Source: an uncultured Barnesiella sp. (GTDB lineage: Bacteria > Bacteroidota > Bacteroidia > Bacteroidales > Barnesiellaceae). From it: DNA of 64,000 bases. The translations under genes were made by a program, and so were the position numbers. Below the pieces are notes generated by a model. It had not been told where the DNA came from. It made no database searches and saw only the letters and a program-made list of their open reading frames with translations. Of this stretch, positions 54,878-64,000 are shown piece after piece; the stretch's first letter is position 1; each line of letters begins with the position of its first letter. Location of the stretch: NCBI GenBank assembly GCA_944320995.1, contig CALUJQ010000002.1:108543-172542 (forward strand), given 5' to 3'.

Positions 54878-55657
54878 ATGCAGACTATACTGTTTCATGA
54901 AATCATATTCGGGCCTATACACAGCCGCCGTTTAGGAATATCCTTGGGAGTAAATTTGCTCCCGACCGATGGTAAATTATGCTCATTTGATTGTGTCTAT
55001 TGTGAATGCGGATATAATGCGCAAGGGGTAGGAAAGAGTGGTTTACCTTCGGCCGATCGGGTAGAAGAGGAATTGAAAAACCGTTTGCAAACCATGCACA
55101 AAGCAGGTGAGAAACTCGATGTGATCACTTTTGCCGGAAATGGAGAGCCCACGTTGCATCCCGAATTTGAAAAAATTATAGATACGACACTCTATTTGCG
55201 GGATCATTATTATCCCGAAGCCAAGATAAGTGTATTGTCCAATGCGACTCGCATTCACGACGAATCGGTATTCAGAGCTTTGAATAGGGTGGACAACAAT
55301 ATACTCAAACTCGATTCGCTTCATTCCGGGACGGTACGGTTGATAGACAATCCCAATGATCCCCATTTCGATATAAATAGGGTGGTAGAAGATTTGAAAA
55401 GTTTCTCGGGAAATGTAATCATTCAGACTATGTTTTTGCGGGGTTGGCACAATGGAGTACGCATAGACAATACCGTGGAAGAGGAGTTACAACCGTGGTT
55501 GGAAGCTTTACAGCGTATTTCACCCTGCTCGGTAATGGTTTATACCATCGACCGTAAAACGCCCGAGGAATCGCTCGAAAAGGTATCTCGCGAGGAGTTG
55601 GAACAAATAGCTGCCCGAGTGAAAGCATTGGGAATAGAGGTATCTGTCTCAGCTTAA
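54878..55657 (+). CDS. Radical SAM protein of unknown substrate
   Basis: Radical S-adenosylmethionine enzyme of 259 residues. The 4Fe-4S motif is CSFDCVYCEC (Cx3Cx2C), preceded by FGPIHSRRLGISLGVNLLP. FAGNGEPTLHPEFEKII is the GNGEPT block seen in wyosine-related and UPF0026-type radical SAM proteins. SVLSNATRI and KLDSLHSGTV follow. The pattern is common in anaerobes but the reaction is unknown. It is the first plus-strand gene right of the proposed origin and ends in a shared terminator. Confidence 0.88.
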   Translation: MQTILFHEIIFGPIHSRRLGISLGVNLLPTDGKLCSFDCVYCECGYNAQGVGKSGLPSADRVEEELKNRLQTMHKAGEKLDVITFAGNGEPTLHPEFEKIIDTTLYLRDHYYPEAKISVLSNATRIHDESVFRALNRVDNNILKLDSLHSGTVRLIDNPNDPHFDINRVVEDLKSFSGNVIIQTMFLRGWHNGVRIDNTVEEELQPWLEALQRISPCSVMVYTIDRKTPEESLEKVSREELEQIAARVKALGIEVSVSA

Positions 55658-55677
55658 TGTTATTCGTAAATAAAAGG

Positions 55678-55712
55678 AAAACCCTCGCAACTTAATTTGT
55701 TGCGAGGGTTTT
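55678..55712. terminator. Bidirectional terminator between the radical SAM and LRR genes
   Basis: A perfect 14-bp stem (55678-55691 and 55699-55712, arm AAAACCCTCGCAAC) with a 7-base loop lies between convergent genes. It has T-rich flanks in both directions. Confidence 0.88.
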
Positions 55713-55735
55713 CTCTCTGAATAAATAGAGAAATC

Positions 55736-58684
55736 TTAATCTACAACTACTTTTTGACAGAGGGTCGATTGAACGTTGTAAATCTTCACTATATATATAC
55801 CTTTGTTAAGGTTTAGGTTTCTTTCGTAATGGATTTTGCCTTCCCATATCAAATTTCCGTTTATGGAATATATTTGGGCTGATGCGTTTTCGGCTACGAT
55901 GTTGAGATAACCCGGAGTACTCCATATTTTTATATTCGAATTTTCTATTTCGCCAATAGACGAACCTTCTTCAAAGGCTGCTGTAACTACCGAAGCCATT
56001 TTTATAACAAATTCACCATTGGTTATACTTACACCATTCACCCATACATTTTTTAGATAGAAACCTTCATCGGGATTTCCGGTAACGGTAACGGTGGTAT
56101 TTTTAGTTATTTTGTCGCCCGAATTAATCACTTGGTTATCGGCATTGCGTAATTCCAATGAACCGTTTTCCGAAGGTTCTATGGTGATATAAGCCACATC
56201 ACAGCCGCTACCGTCACCCGGAACCGATACTTTCCAACCTTTTTTCGTAGCGATAGAGGTTTCGCTCGTTTCGGCTTCATTGGCATTGTTGTTTCCGGCA
56301 ATGAAGAGGTTGACATTTGTAGGTGTGGTAGCACATACGGGCAAATGATAGAACAAGTCGTTGAGTTCACAAGCCGTCATGCTGTTTCCGGCACACTCGA
56401 TATAATTAAGTTTTGTGTTGTTCGAGAGGTCGATGGGATCGAGTTGGTTGTCGTCGCAGAAGAGGCGTTCGAGTTGAGTATTGGCCGAGAGATTGAGAGT
56501 CGTGAGTTTGTTGTTCGAACAAGTGAGTTTAACCAATCCGGTGTTGTTATGCACATCGAGGCTGGTCAATCCGGTGTTAGAGCATTGCAGTTCTTGCAGG
56601 TCGGCGAGCATGCTCACGTCGAGTGTGCCCAATTGCGAGTTGTTCTGTATGTCGAGCAACAACAATTTCGTGTTGTTGGTCAAGTCTATGGTCGAGAGCA
56701 AATTGTTTTTAACAACGGCCTCTTCGAGTTCGGTGTTGGCCGAAAGATCTATTGCCGACAACCCGCAGTTGTAAGCAGTAAGTGAGAAAAGTTTGAGGTT
56801 TTTCGAAAGGTCGAGCGTTCCTATTTCGTTGTAGGAGCAGTTGGCTTTTGTTAATTCGGGATTTTTCGAGAGGTCGAGAGCGGTGATACCGGTCATATAA
56901 CAATCGAGGGTAGCCAATGTGGTATTATGGGTCAGGTCGAGCGAGATCAAGTCGTTTTCAGCACAATCGAAGTAGTCGATAAAACCGTTGATACGCACGG
57001 TGGTGCCTTTGGAATTACCGTCGATTCTTGTAATCGATTTGTTATCGATAGTCATGGTTTCCAATTCGCCGTTACCCCAGTCTATTTCTACTTCGGTTTC
57101 GGGGTCAATACCGCTGATACCGAATGAAAGTGCTGTGTTACTTTCGACTTCCATAGTGATGTAATTGTTCGAAGCAATGGGAGTAAAGACTACCGACACA
57201 GTTACATTCTCGGAAGTAGCGAAAATATTGCTGTTCAGCCGTGTACCATTTACTTCGTAGTAGCGGACTTGGTATCCCTCTTTGGGAGTAGCTATTATAT
57301 AGGTGGGGACACCACTTTCCAACAGGTTGTTTTCAATGGGGTGCAATTCGTGGGAAGTAAGATTGGGCTGGGCCAGCGATATGGTTCCAAATTCCGAGGT
57401 TTGTATCATTACTTCCACGCTGTTGCACGAAACGCTACCGTCACCTGTCACATCGACTGTCCATTTCAGTTCGGAGGCAATGGAAGTATCGCTGGTTTCG
57501 GCATTGGAACCTTCGAGTAAGAGGTTGGGGTAGGAACTAGTCTCATCCAAGCCCGAAAGAGTCTGGTACATAAAGTTGAGGCTGCAAGGTGTCATGTTTG
57601 CATTGTTGCGAATATCGATGTATTTGATGCCTTGGTTGTAGTAGAAATCGAGAAATGTGAAGCGGTTGTTTTGCCCCCAGAATCTTTCGAGGTAGCTGTT
57701 TTGGCTCAGGTCGATTTCGGTGAGTTGGTTGTCGCCGCATTTGAGCGATTGCAAGCGAGGCATATCCGACACGTTCAGTTCGGTGAGTTGGTTGCCATCG
57801 CACGACAGGTTGGTGATGTTGACATTGGCCGAGAGGTCGAGACTGCTTATTTGGTTGTTGGAGCATATCAGATCCAGCAATTTGGTATTGGTAAATACAT
57901 TTAATTCGGTCAGGAAGTTATCGTTGCAATAGATCTTTTCGAGCTGTTCGTTTTTTGTCAAGTCGAGCGACTGGACATAGTTGTTCCGCACATCGAGGTG
58001 CTGCAATTTGGGTAACATGGTTACATCTATATCTATCAATGAATTACCTTCCAAATTGACATAGTATAGATTGGAACAACCCGACAGGTCGATAGCGCTC
58101 AAATCGTTGTTGTAAGCCGTAATTGACTCCAATGCACCGCCTTCGGCGGGCAATATGATGGTGGTGATGGCCCCCCGGTCATCGGGATTCGATGTATCGG
58201 TTTTGTCGTACCGACAATCGAGGCTTATCAATTTTTTGTTGTCCGAAAGGTTGATAAACATCAATTTCGGGTTATTATAACAGTTGAGTGTTTCGAGATT
58301 GGGTGCGCCCGAAATATCGAGATTAGTACGCTCTATCTCATTTTTGTAACATTCGAGTGTGGTCAATTCGGGTTCATTGACAACCGAAATCGAGGTGATA
58401 TGGGAGTCGGAGCAATCGAGCAGTTTTAAAGGAGAAAGTATGCGAATCGTGTCTCCTACTTGGGTTCCGCTTATGTTGCGATTGAAAAGGCCATCGATAG
58501 TATACTCTTTTTGTTCTCCGTTTCCCCAGTCGACAATGACTTTCTTGTCCGACGATGCGGGGGTGGGATAGAGAGTAATATCGCTACCGAGTTCCAGCGA
58601 GGTGGTGAGTTTTATCTCACCTTGCGAGGTTGAAAATCCGAGGGTAGCACACAAAGTAAATAAAAAACATGTAATTTTTTTCAT
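55736..58684 (-). CDS. Secreted leucine-rich-repeat protein with duplicated module and T9SS tail
   Basis: Predicted cell-surface protein of 982 residues. After a signal peptide (1-20) come two homologous modules, about 48-502 and 508-905. Each opens with a small beta-sandwich (VDWGNGEQKEYTI; IDWGNGELETMTI), continues with about 21-residue LRR units (LDCSNNxLTxLDLSxNTx type) and ends in a KWTVDV/GWKVSV plus VEVMIQTSEFGT/ITIEPSENGS repeat domain. The last 75 residues (IWSTPGYLNIVAENAS, GIYIVKIYNV) are a T9SS sorting domain. LRR proteins of this kind mediate adhesion or protein binding; no enzyme motif is seen. The next gene upstream is a TPR-HTH regulator on the same strand. Confidence 0.85.
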   Translation of the reverse strand: MKKITCFLFTLCATLGFSTSQGEIKLTTSLELGSDITLYPTPASSDKKVIVDWGNGEQKEYTIDGLFNRNISGTQVGDTIRILSPLKLLDCSDSHITSISVVNEPELTTLECYKNEIERTNLDISGAPNLETLNCYNNPKLMFINLSDNKKLISLDCRYDKTDTSNPDDRGAITTIILPAEGGALESITAYNNDLSAIDLSGCSNLYYVNLEGNSLIDIDVTMLPKLQHLDVRNNYVQSLDLTKNEQLEKIYCNDNFLTELNVFTNTKLLDLICSNNQISSLDLSANVNITNLSCDGNQLTELNVSDMPRLQSLKCGDNQLTEIDLSQNSYLERFWGQNNRFTFLDFYYNQGIKYIDIRNNANMTPCSLNFMYQTLSGLDETSSYPNLLLEGSNAETSDTSIASELKWTVDVTGDGSVSCNSVEVMIQTSEFGTISLAQPNLTSHELHPIENNLLESGVPTYIIATPKEGYQVRYYEVNGTRLNSNIFATSENVTVSVVFTPIASNNYITMEVESNTALSFGISGIDPETEVEIDWGNGELETMTIDNKSITRIDGNSKGTTVRINGFIDYFDCAENDLISLDLTHNTTLATLDCYMTGITALDLSKNPELTKANCSYNEIGTLDLSKNLKLFSLTAYNCGLSAIDLSANTELEEAVVKNNLLSTIDLTNNTKLLLLDIQNNSQLGTLDVSMLADLQELQCSNTGLTSLDVHNNTGLVKLTCSNNKLTTLNLSANTQLERLFCDDNQLDPIDLSNNTKLNYIECAGNSMTACELNDLFYHLPVCATTPTNVNLFIAGNNNANEAETSETSIATKKGWKVSVPGDGSGCDVAYITIEPSENGSLELRNADNQVINSGDKITKNTTVTVTGNPDEGFYLKNVWVNGVSITNGEFVIKMASVVTAAFEEGSSIGEIENSNIKIWSTPGYLNIVAENASAQIYSINGNLIWEGKIHYERNLNLNKGIYIVKIYNVQSTLCQKVVVD

Positions 58685-58850
58685 ACGTTTTTTTTGATTT
58701 TTATGTTTTGTGATGAGTATTTCTGCTGAAATGAAATTTCAATAATACAAAAATCGAAAAAAAACATCTATTTGTTGTTATGGAAGGCGTTGCTATTTAT
58801 TTATAAATAATATTTGATAATCAGTATATTATAAAATAAAGCGTTGCAAA

Positions 58851-60251
58851 TTAACGTTTTGAAAGATTTTCATCGCCTAAAATAACGGTAGCCAATCCTT
58901 TGTCCAAGAAGTTTTGAGGGATTTTTTTCTTTATGCGAGTCCGTTGCGAACGTATGGTTTCGTTGCTTATCCCTCGGCAGGCAGCACACTCTTTCGTAGA
59001 AAATCCCAGTTGAAGAAGAGCACACAAAAAGGCGTCATTGTCGCTTAGCGGTACAATACTCGTGAGGTGTTGCAGGTAAGTATCGAATTCTTTAAGAATG
59101 ATTGTTTGGAATTTTTTTTGTTCGTTGTAACTGAGCGATTCTTTTTCGTGGGTTATTTTTTTATATAGAGAGGTATAGGTGTCGCTTGCTTTGAATTCTC
59201 GGCAACATCTTTCTCCGGCTTTGCGAATAATCTCTATGATTTGTATTTCTCGGTTTTCGTTTTCTTGGGCACGAGCCTCTTGCCGTTTCCATTTATGGGC
59301 GAAGATTTGTTCGTTTTTCCGTTTCAAATGTTTGCGGTAAGCAATAAAAGCCAATGCCGAGAGGAGTAATGCTATAACGATAGATGAGGTTATCGACAGG
59401 ATAAGTCGCTGGTAGTTCTTTTCTTCCAGATTGGAGGTTATTCTTAGGTGTTCCTGTCGGTCTATTTGGTGAGAGATGGCTTTGTTTTCGATGGAATCGG
59501 AGAGTCGGTAGGCCTCTTGCAGATAGAGGTATTTCAACGAATCGTTTATCCCGGCCTCCTTCGGTAATTCGGCCAGTTTGAAATAGGCCGAGGCCTTGAT
59601 CGATTCTTCTTCGCTGCGGCTTGCCTCTTTGAGGTAGAAGAGAGCCGAGTCGTATCGCATTTGCATGGCAAACAACTGTCCTCTCACTGCATAGTTTCGC
59701 AAGCGTTTTACGGGATTTTCGGTCAATTCCAAGGCTTTGGCATTATATTCCAAAGCTGTTGCAATATCGTTTTTTTGTTTATAAGCGCTGCTGAGGTTGT
59801 TATAAACCGATGATTGTTCTTCTCGGTTGTGTATCTCGTTGAGAAAGTGAAGTGGTTTTTCAAAATAAAGTAGCGCGCTATCACGGTTTTTATAGAGGAA
59901 ATAGAATTTCCCCATACCACGATAAGCATGGGAAAGATTGGTTTTGTCATCGAGATTTTTTGAAATTTCCTGAGCTTGCAGATAGGAATCCCAAGCTGTT
60001 TCGTAAAGATTGTGATAGAGAAAGAGGTCTCCTATTTGGTTGTATATACGGCTTTTCAGTTCGTTATTCTCCGAATTTGCGAGTTGTTTCAGAGCTTCGC
60101 GGTAAAGGATAACGGCCGAGTCGGGCATGTGACGTTTTTCCATTTCCCGACCGTTGGTATAGAGCATTTCGGCTTTTTCAGAGTGATAATGGTTGCACGA
60201 TAGCAGTAGTATGATAGATAACCATATCGTGAAAACAAACCTCCGTTTCAT
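58851..60251 (-). CDS. TPR membrane regulator with C-terminal LuxR-like HTH
   Basis: Protein of 466 residues that may sense an external signal and bind DNA. It starts with a lipobox-like leader (SIILLLSCNHYH, Cys19). Five to six TPR repeats follow (MLYTNGREMEKRHMPDSAVI, IYNQIGDLFLYHNLYETAW, SVYNNLSSAYKQKNDIATAL). One strong membrane span lies at about residues 280-303. The C-terminal part includes a coiled coil and an HTH-like segment (LCALLQLGFSTKECAACRG, ISNETIRSQRTRIKKKIP). The TPR part would be outside the inner membrane and the HTH inside. Related Bacteroidetes proteins have this layout, but the target genes are unknown. An ATG at 60251 is preferred to a TTG at 60257. Confidence 0.78.
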   Translation of the reverse strand: MKRRFVFTIWLSIILLLSCNHYHSEKAEMLYTNGREMEKRHMPDSAVILYREALKQLANSENNELKSRIYNQIGDLFLYHNLYETAWDSYLQAQEISKNLDDKTNLSHAYRGMGKFYFLYKNRDSALLYFEKPLHFLNEIHNREEQSSVYNNLSSAYKQKNDIATALEYNAKALELTENPVKRLRNYAVRGQLFAMQMRYDSALFYLKEASRSEEESIKASAYFKLAELPKEAGINDSLKYLYLQEAYRLSDSIENKAISHQIDRQEHLRITSNLEEKNYQRLILSITSSIVIALLLSALAFIAYRKHLKRKNEQIFAHKWKRQEARAQENENREIQIIEIIRKAGERCCREFKASDTYTSLYKKITHEKESLSYNEQKKFQTIILKEFDTYLQHLTSIVPLSDNDAFLCALLQLGFSTKECAACRGISNETIRSQRTRIKKKIPQNFLDKGLATVILGDENLSKR

Positions 60252-60365
60252 AACCAAATAAAAATAGAATGCTTCAAAGATAGCTATTAATTCATGATTT
60301 TGAAATATGAATATCGGCTTCTACCTTGTTGGATAGTCTCTTTTAAACAGGTTTAAGAGAAAAAA

Positions 60366-60396
60366 ACAAGGGTGCATCGTTGAGATGCACCCTTGT
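60366..60396 (-). terminator. Terminator of the frdCAB operon
   Basis: A perfect 13-bp stem (60366-60378 and 60384-60396, arm ACAAGGGTGCATC) with a 5-base loop is followed on the minus strand by a T run. It lies 23 bp after the frdB stop. Confidence 0.9.
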
Positions 60397-60418
60397 GAAT
60401 ATAAACAGACAAGATTTT

Positions 60419-61174
60419 TTAATCTTTCAGTTTCGCGCAGATAAACTCGCGGTTCAAGCGGGCAATGTTGGTCAACGAAATATTTTTGGGACATTCGGCG
60501 GCACAAGCACCGGTATTGGTACAGTTGCCGAATCCCAGTTCGTCCATTTTGGCAACCATGGCACGGGCGCGTTCGGCTGCCTCTACACGACCTTGGGGAA
60601 GGAGGGCAAATTGGCTAACCTTGGCCGATACGAACAACATGGCCGATCCGTTCTTACAAGCGGCAACGCAGGCACCGCAACCGATACAAGTAGCCGAGTC
60701 CATGGCCTCGTCGGCATCGATTTTGGAGATGGGGATTGCGTTGGCATCTTGGGCACCGCCTGTATTTACCGAAATGTAGCCTCCGGCTTGTTGAATTTTG
60801 TCGAATGCGCGACGGTCAACCATCAAGTCGCGGATTACGGGGAAGCCGGCCGAACGCCATGGTTCAATGGTGATTACATCGCCATCGTTGAACTTGCGCA
60901 TGTGCAATTGGCAAGTCGTTACGCTGGTGTCGGGTCCGTGGGGGTGTCCGTTGATATAGAGCGAACACATACCGCAAATACCTTCGCGACAGTCGTGGTC
61001 GAATACTACGGGCTCTTTGCCTTCGTTGATAAGTTGCTCGTTGAGCAAGTCGAGCATTTCGAGGAAAGAACTGTCGGTAGATACACCGTTGAGTTTATAT
61101 TCCTCAAATCTACCTTTTTCTTTGGGCCCTTTTTGGCGCCAAACTTTGAGTGTTATATTTATTGTTTTTTCCAT
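60419..61174 (-). CDS. frdB: Fumarate reductase/succinate dehydrogenase iron-sulfur subunit
   Basis: Carries electrons between the flavin subunit and the membrane quinone subunit. The 251-residue protein has a 2Fe-2S plant-ferredoxin domain ([18 protein letters not shown], residues about 60-77). A ferredoxin-like domain follows with [14 protein letters not shown] (4Fe-4S) and [16 protein letters not shown] (3Fe-4S). It is the last gene of frdC-frdA-frdB, 45 bp after frdA. In Bacteroidetes this complex is generally a fumarate reductase giving succinate, though the reverse reaction is possible. Confidence 0.95.
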   Translation of the reverse strand: MEKTINITLKVWRQKGPKEKGRFEEYKLNGVSTDSSFLEMLDLLNEQLINEGKEPVVFDHDCREGICGMCSLYINGHPHGPDTSVTTCQLHMRKFNDGDVITIEPWRSAGFPVIRDLMVDRRAFDKIQQAGGYISVNTGGAQDANAIPISKIDADEAMDSATCIGCGACVAACKNGSAMLFVSAKVSQFALLPQGRVEAAERARAMVAKMDELGFGNCTNTGACAAECPKNISLTNIARLNREFICAKLKD

Positions 61175-61219
61175 AACTTTATCGTGTTATACCGGAATTA
61201 AAAACGGCGATTAAACAAA

Positions 61220-63241
61220 TTATTTCTTGTAGTTACGTTGTTGAACTTTGATGGCTTCGTATTTCAGCTCTTCTTTCAATAATTCGGGCTTTTTGTCTTC
61301 GCCTTGATATTTCCAGCAACTTACATACATAAAGTGTTCATCGTCGCGTTTGGCTTCTCCTTCTTCGGTTTGGTACTCTTCACGGAAGTGGCCGCCGCAA
61401 GACTCTTCGCGGTTGAGGGCGTCGAGAGCCATCAATTTGCCTATTTCGAGGAAGTCTTCCACGCGCAGTGCTTTTTCGAGTTCCACATTCAGGGTATTGG
61501 CTTCGCCGGGGATACGCACGTTGGTGTAGAACTCTTTTTTCACTTCGTCTATTTTCTTGAGTGCGGTTTCCAAACCGGCTTTGTTACGGCCCATGCCCAC
61601 ATAGTCAACCATAATACGGCCCAACTCTTTGTGGATAGAATCTACCGAGCGTTTACCCTTGATGTTCATGAGGCGTGCGATGCGGGCTTTGACAGCCTTT
61701 TCGGCCTCTTCAAATTCAGGCAGATCGGTGGAGAAACGAGGTACTTGAATCTGGTCGGACAGATAGTTTTGAATCGTGTAGGGAAGTACGAAATATCCGT
61801 CGGCCAAACCTTGCATCAAGGCCGATGCACCCAAACGGTTGGCTCCGTGGTCCGAGAAGTTGGCTTCGCCGATAGCGAACAGCCCGGGAATCGAGGTCAT
61901 CAATTCATAATCTACCCAGATACCTCCCATCGTGTAGTGCGATGCGGGATAGATCATCATAGGAGTTTCATAGGGGTTGTCGTCCACGATTTTCTCATAC
62001 ATTTGGAAGAGGTTTCCGTAACGGCTGGCTACGGCCTCTTTTCCTTTTATCTGGATAGCGGCAGCTTCTCCGCCCATGTTTTCGATTACGTGGTGATCGA
62101 GACCTTGAATGGCTTGTTTACCCAAACGCTCGATGCTCTCTTTGAAATCGAGGTAAACGGCATATCCTGTTGCCCCTACACCATAACCGGCATCGCAACG
62201 TTCTTTGGCGGCACGCGAAGCTACGTCGCGGGGTACGAGGTTTCCGAATGCAGGATAACGACGTTCCAAGTAATAGTCGCGGTCTTCCTCTTTGATGTCG
62301 GTCGGTTTTAATTTACCGGCGCGGATAGCTTCGGCATCTTCTTTTTTCTTCGGGACCCAGATACGACCGTCGTTACGCAACGATTCCGACATCAGCGTCA
62401 GTTTCGACTGGAATTCGCCGTGAGCCGGGATACAGGTGGGGTGAATCTGTGCGTAAGCGGGGTTGGCAAAATAGGCGCCTTTGTGGTAGCATTGAACGGC
62501 AACCGAACCGTTCGAAGCCATGGCGTTGGTCGAGAGGAAATATACGTTGCCATACCCACCGGTAGCGATTACTACGGCGTGAGCCGCAAAACGCTCGATT
62601 TCGCCGGTTACCAAGTTGCGGGCGATAATACCGCGGGCGCGACCGTCGATGATTACGAGGTCGAGCATTTCGTAGCGGGTATATTGTTTTACCGTACCTT
62701 TCTTTACCTGACGATTGAGCGAAGCGTATGCACCCAGCAGCAACTGTTGTCCGGTTTGACCTTTGGCATAGAATGTACGCGATACTTGTGCTCCACCGAA
62801 CGAACGGTTGGCCAGTTGGCCGCCGTATTCGCGGGCGAAGGGAACACCTTGTGCCACACATTGGTCGATGATATTGTTCGATACTTCGGCCAAACGGTAC
62901 ACGTTAGCTTCACGGGCGCGGTAGTCGCCACCTTTGATCGTGTCGTAGAACAATCGATATATCGAGTCACCGTCGTTCTGATAGTTCTTGGCGGCGTTGA
63001 TACCTCCCTGAGCAGCAATGGAGTGTGCTCGGCGGGGAGAGTCTTGGATACAGAAGTTTAACACATTGAATCCCAGTTCGCCAAGGGTGGCGGCAGCCGA
63101 TCCTCCGGCAAGACCCGTACCTACGACGATAATGTCAAGACGGCGTTTGTTGGCCGGGTTCACCAATTTTTGGTGAGCTTTATAATTGGTCCACTTTTCA
63201 GCCAAAGGGCCTTCGGGTATTTTAGAATCTATGGTAGACAT
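61220..63241 (-). CDS. frdA: Fumarate reductase/succinate dehydrogenase flavoprotein subunit
   Basis: FAD-containing catalytic subunit of 673 residues at the cytoplasmic side of the membrane. [21 protein letters not shown] is the FAD fold. [19 protein letters not shown] carries the His that binds FAD covalently. [15 protein letters not shown] and [21 protein letters not shown] follow, and the C-terminal helical domain ends in VQQRNYKK. Active-site Arg and His are in the conserved blocks. The length fits the Bacteroidetes/epsilon-type FrdA. It lies 37 bp after frdC and 45 bp before frdB. Confidence 0.96.
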   Translation of the reverse strand: MSTIDSKIPEGPLAEKWTNYKAHQKLVNPANKRRLDIIVVGTGLAGGSAAATLGELGFNVLNFCIQDSPRRAHSIAAQGGINAAKNYQNDGDSIYRLFYDTIKGGDYRAREANVYRLAEVSNNIIDQCVAQGVPFAREYGGQLANRSFGGAQVSRTFYAKGQTGQQLLLGAYASLNRQVKKGTVKQYTRYEMLDLVIIDGRARGIIARNLVTGEIERFAAHAVVIATGGYGNVYFLSTNAMASNGSVAVQCYHKGAYFANPAYAQIHPTCIPAHGEFQSKLTLMSESLRNDGRIWVPKKKEDAEAIRAGKLKPTDIKEEDRDYYLERRYPAFGNLVPRDVASRAAKERCDAGYGVGATGYAVYLDFKESIERLGKQAIQGLDHHVIENMGGEAAAIQIKGKEAVASRYGNLFQMYEKIVDDNPYETPMMIYPASHYTMGGIWVDYELMTSIPGLFAIGEANFSDHGANRLGASALMQGLADGYFVLPYTIQNYLSDQIQVPRFSTDLPEFEEAEKAVKARIARLMNIKGKRSVDSIHKELGRIMVDYVGMGRNKAGLETALKKIDEVKKEFYTNVRIPGEANTLNVELEKALRVEDFLEIGKLMALDALNREESCGGHFREEYQTEEGEAKRDDEHFMYVSCWKYQGEDKKPELLKEELKYEAIKVQQRNYKK

Positions 63242-63278
63242 AATAATTATTTTTCTGTGAATAAAATAGGTTGGTTTT

Positions 63279-63968
63279 TTAAAGGGTGCAAGATGTGCAA
63301 CCGATGAGGCTCATTACATAGAACGAGATGGCTACGGCGGCAAAACCCAAGCACACGATGGTCGTGAAGATATTGGAGATACATTTCCAGCGGTTGAACC
63401 ATACGTGGTTATTGATGCCGAGGGTCTGCATGGCGCTCCAGAATCCGTGTGTGAGGTGGAACCACAAAGCGGCAAACCAAATGAGATAAATAACTACATA
63501 GACAGGGCAACTGAATGTTTCACGAATCAAGGCAATACCGTCGTGGGGGTTCACTTCGGGCAAATGGCCTACGATTTCGTTCAACTGCATTTTGTACCAG
63601 AAGTTGAAAAGGTGCAATGCCAATCCCAATACTACAATAATACCCAAAACAAGCATGTTTTGCGAAGCCCATTCTACGGTTTGAGGGCGTGTGTTTACCA
63701 AATAACGGTCGTTTCCGCGGGCTTTCCGGTTTTGCCAAGTCAGCCAAAAGGCGTAGATGATGTGAATAATGGCTCCGGCAGCGATGATTACGGTTCCTAC
63801 CAAGGCATACCAGTTAGCTCCCAAAAATTGGCAAACAGCATTGTAGCCGGTAGGGCTGATTAACGCCACTAAGTTCATACACATGTGAAACGTTAAAAAT
63901 AGGACGAGAAAGAGCCCGGTGATACTCATGACTACTTTTCGTCCTATGGACGAGTTACTTAACCACAT
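63279..63968 (-). CDS. frdC: Fumarate reductase/succinate dehydrogenase cytochrome b subunit
   Basis: Membrane anchor of 229 residues with five transmembrane helices, of the di-heme (type B) kind. It binds menaquinone and passes electrons to frd[21 protein letters not shown] with HMCMNL supplies one heme-ligand His; further His lie in [26 protein letters not shown] and [13 protein letters not shown]. Length is normal. The start ATG at 63968 lies near the window edge, so its promoter is mostly outside; the 32 bases beyond it are AT-rich. Confidence 0.94.
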   Translation of the reverse strand: MWLSNSSIGRKVVMSITGLFLVLFLTFHMCMNLVALISPTGYNAVCQFLGANWYALVGTVIIAAGAIIHIIYAFWLTWQNRKARGNDRYLVNTRPQTVEWASQNMLVLGIIVVLGLALHLFNFWYKMQLNEIVGHLPEVNPHDGIALIRETFSCPVYVVIYLIWFAALWFHLTHGFWSAMQTLGINNHVWFNRWKCISNIFTTIVCLGFAAVAISFYVMSLIGCTSCTL

Positions 63969-64000
63969 AGGATTTGAATTTAAGTTATTATTTGTTGTAA

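Noticed and set aside
61304..62311. A 335-codon plus-strand frame opposite frdA
   Set aside because: Antisense shadow of frdA, with Phe/Val/His-rich sequence and no domain.

Overview
The window looks like a chromosome segment of a gut-type Bacteroidales bacterium. The evidence is a SusC/SusD pair, an ECF sigma/FecR cascade, type IX secretion (T9SS) cargo and a PorZ homologue, a TrdAB-free fumarate reductase of the frdCAB type, DUF2851, DUF4294 and DUF5672 proteins, and many copies of the Bacteroidetes -7 promoter element TAnnTTTG. The genus cannot be fixed from the sequence; a Barnesiella- or Coprobacter-like organism is a guess.

Layout. 1-815 is a cut-off glycerate kinase. 858-14995 is a polysaccharide-utilisation-type locus on the minus strand, in transcription order: ECF sigma factor, FecR anti-sigma, SusC with STN domain, SusD, two secreted endonuclease/exonuclease/phosphatase (EEP) enzymes, a broken GH127-like glycosidase, a third EEP enzyme with a T9SS tail, a beta-helix T9SS cargo protein, a terminator, and a GH89 alpha-N-acetylglucosaminidase. 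A tRNA-Leu(CAA) with its own promoter and terminator follows, then manC. 16539-24511 is minus-strand housekeeping (deoC, a MazG-like pyrophosphohydrolase, dtd, uvrC, apt, mnmG, ybeY, a SpmA-SpmB fusion). It contains a perfect 16-bp parS site between mnmG and apt. 24953-28762 holds an AlkD-like glycosylase and three glycosyltransferase-type genes. 29073-41918 is mostly plus-strand: nadB, rubrerythrin, dapB, two signal peptidase I genes (the second lacking both catalytic residues), WbqC family, cysE, a THUMP methyltransferase, purD and membrane proteins. 41920-52810 holds a NUDIX hydrolase, porZ, rdgB, a phosphoethanolamine-transferase-like gene, an acyltransferase, a YitT-type protein, leuS and nadA. 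53328-60251 holds a SpoU methyltransferase, DUF4294, a radical SAM protein, a duplicated leucine-rich-repeat T9SS protein and a membrane TPR-HTH regulator. The window ends with the minus-strand frdC-frdA-frdB operon.

The strongest non-gene signal is at about 52.8-54.9 kb. On the plus strand, C generally exceeds G to the left and G generally exceeds C to the right, in genes of both orientations. Two long AT-rich intergenic stretches lie at the switch, and the second carries a cluster of DnaA-box-like 9-mers, repeated GTTTATA heptamers and a 12-bp inverted repeat. With the parS site about 34 kb away, this makes a chromosomal replication origin a reasonable inference. Other points of note are the three-EEP glycan locus with its decayed glycosidase and the signal peptidase pseudoenzyme.

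Limits: all assignments come from reading translated sequence and motifs by eye. No database search or computed skew plot was run.
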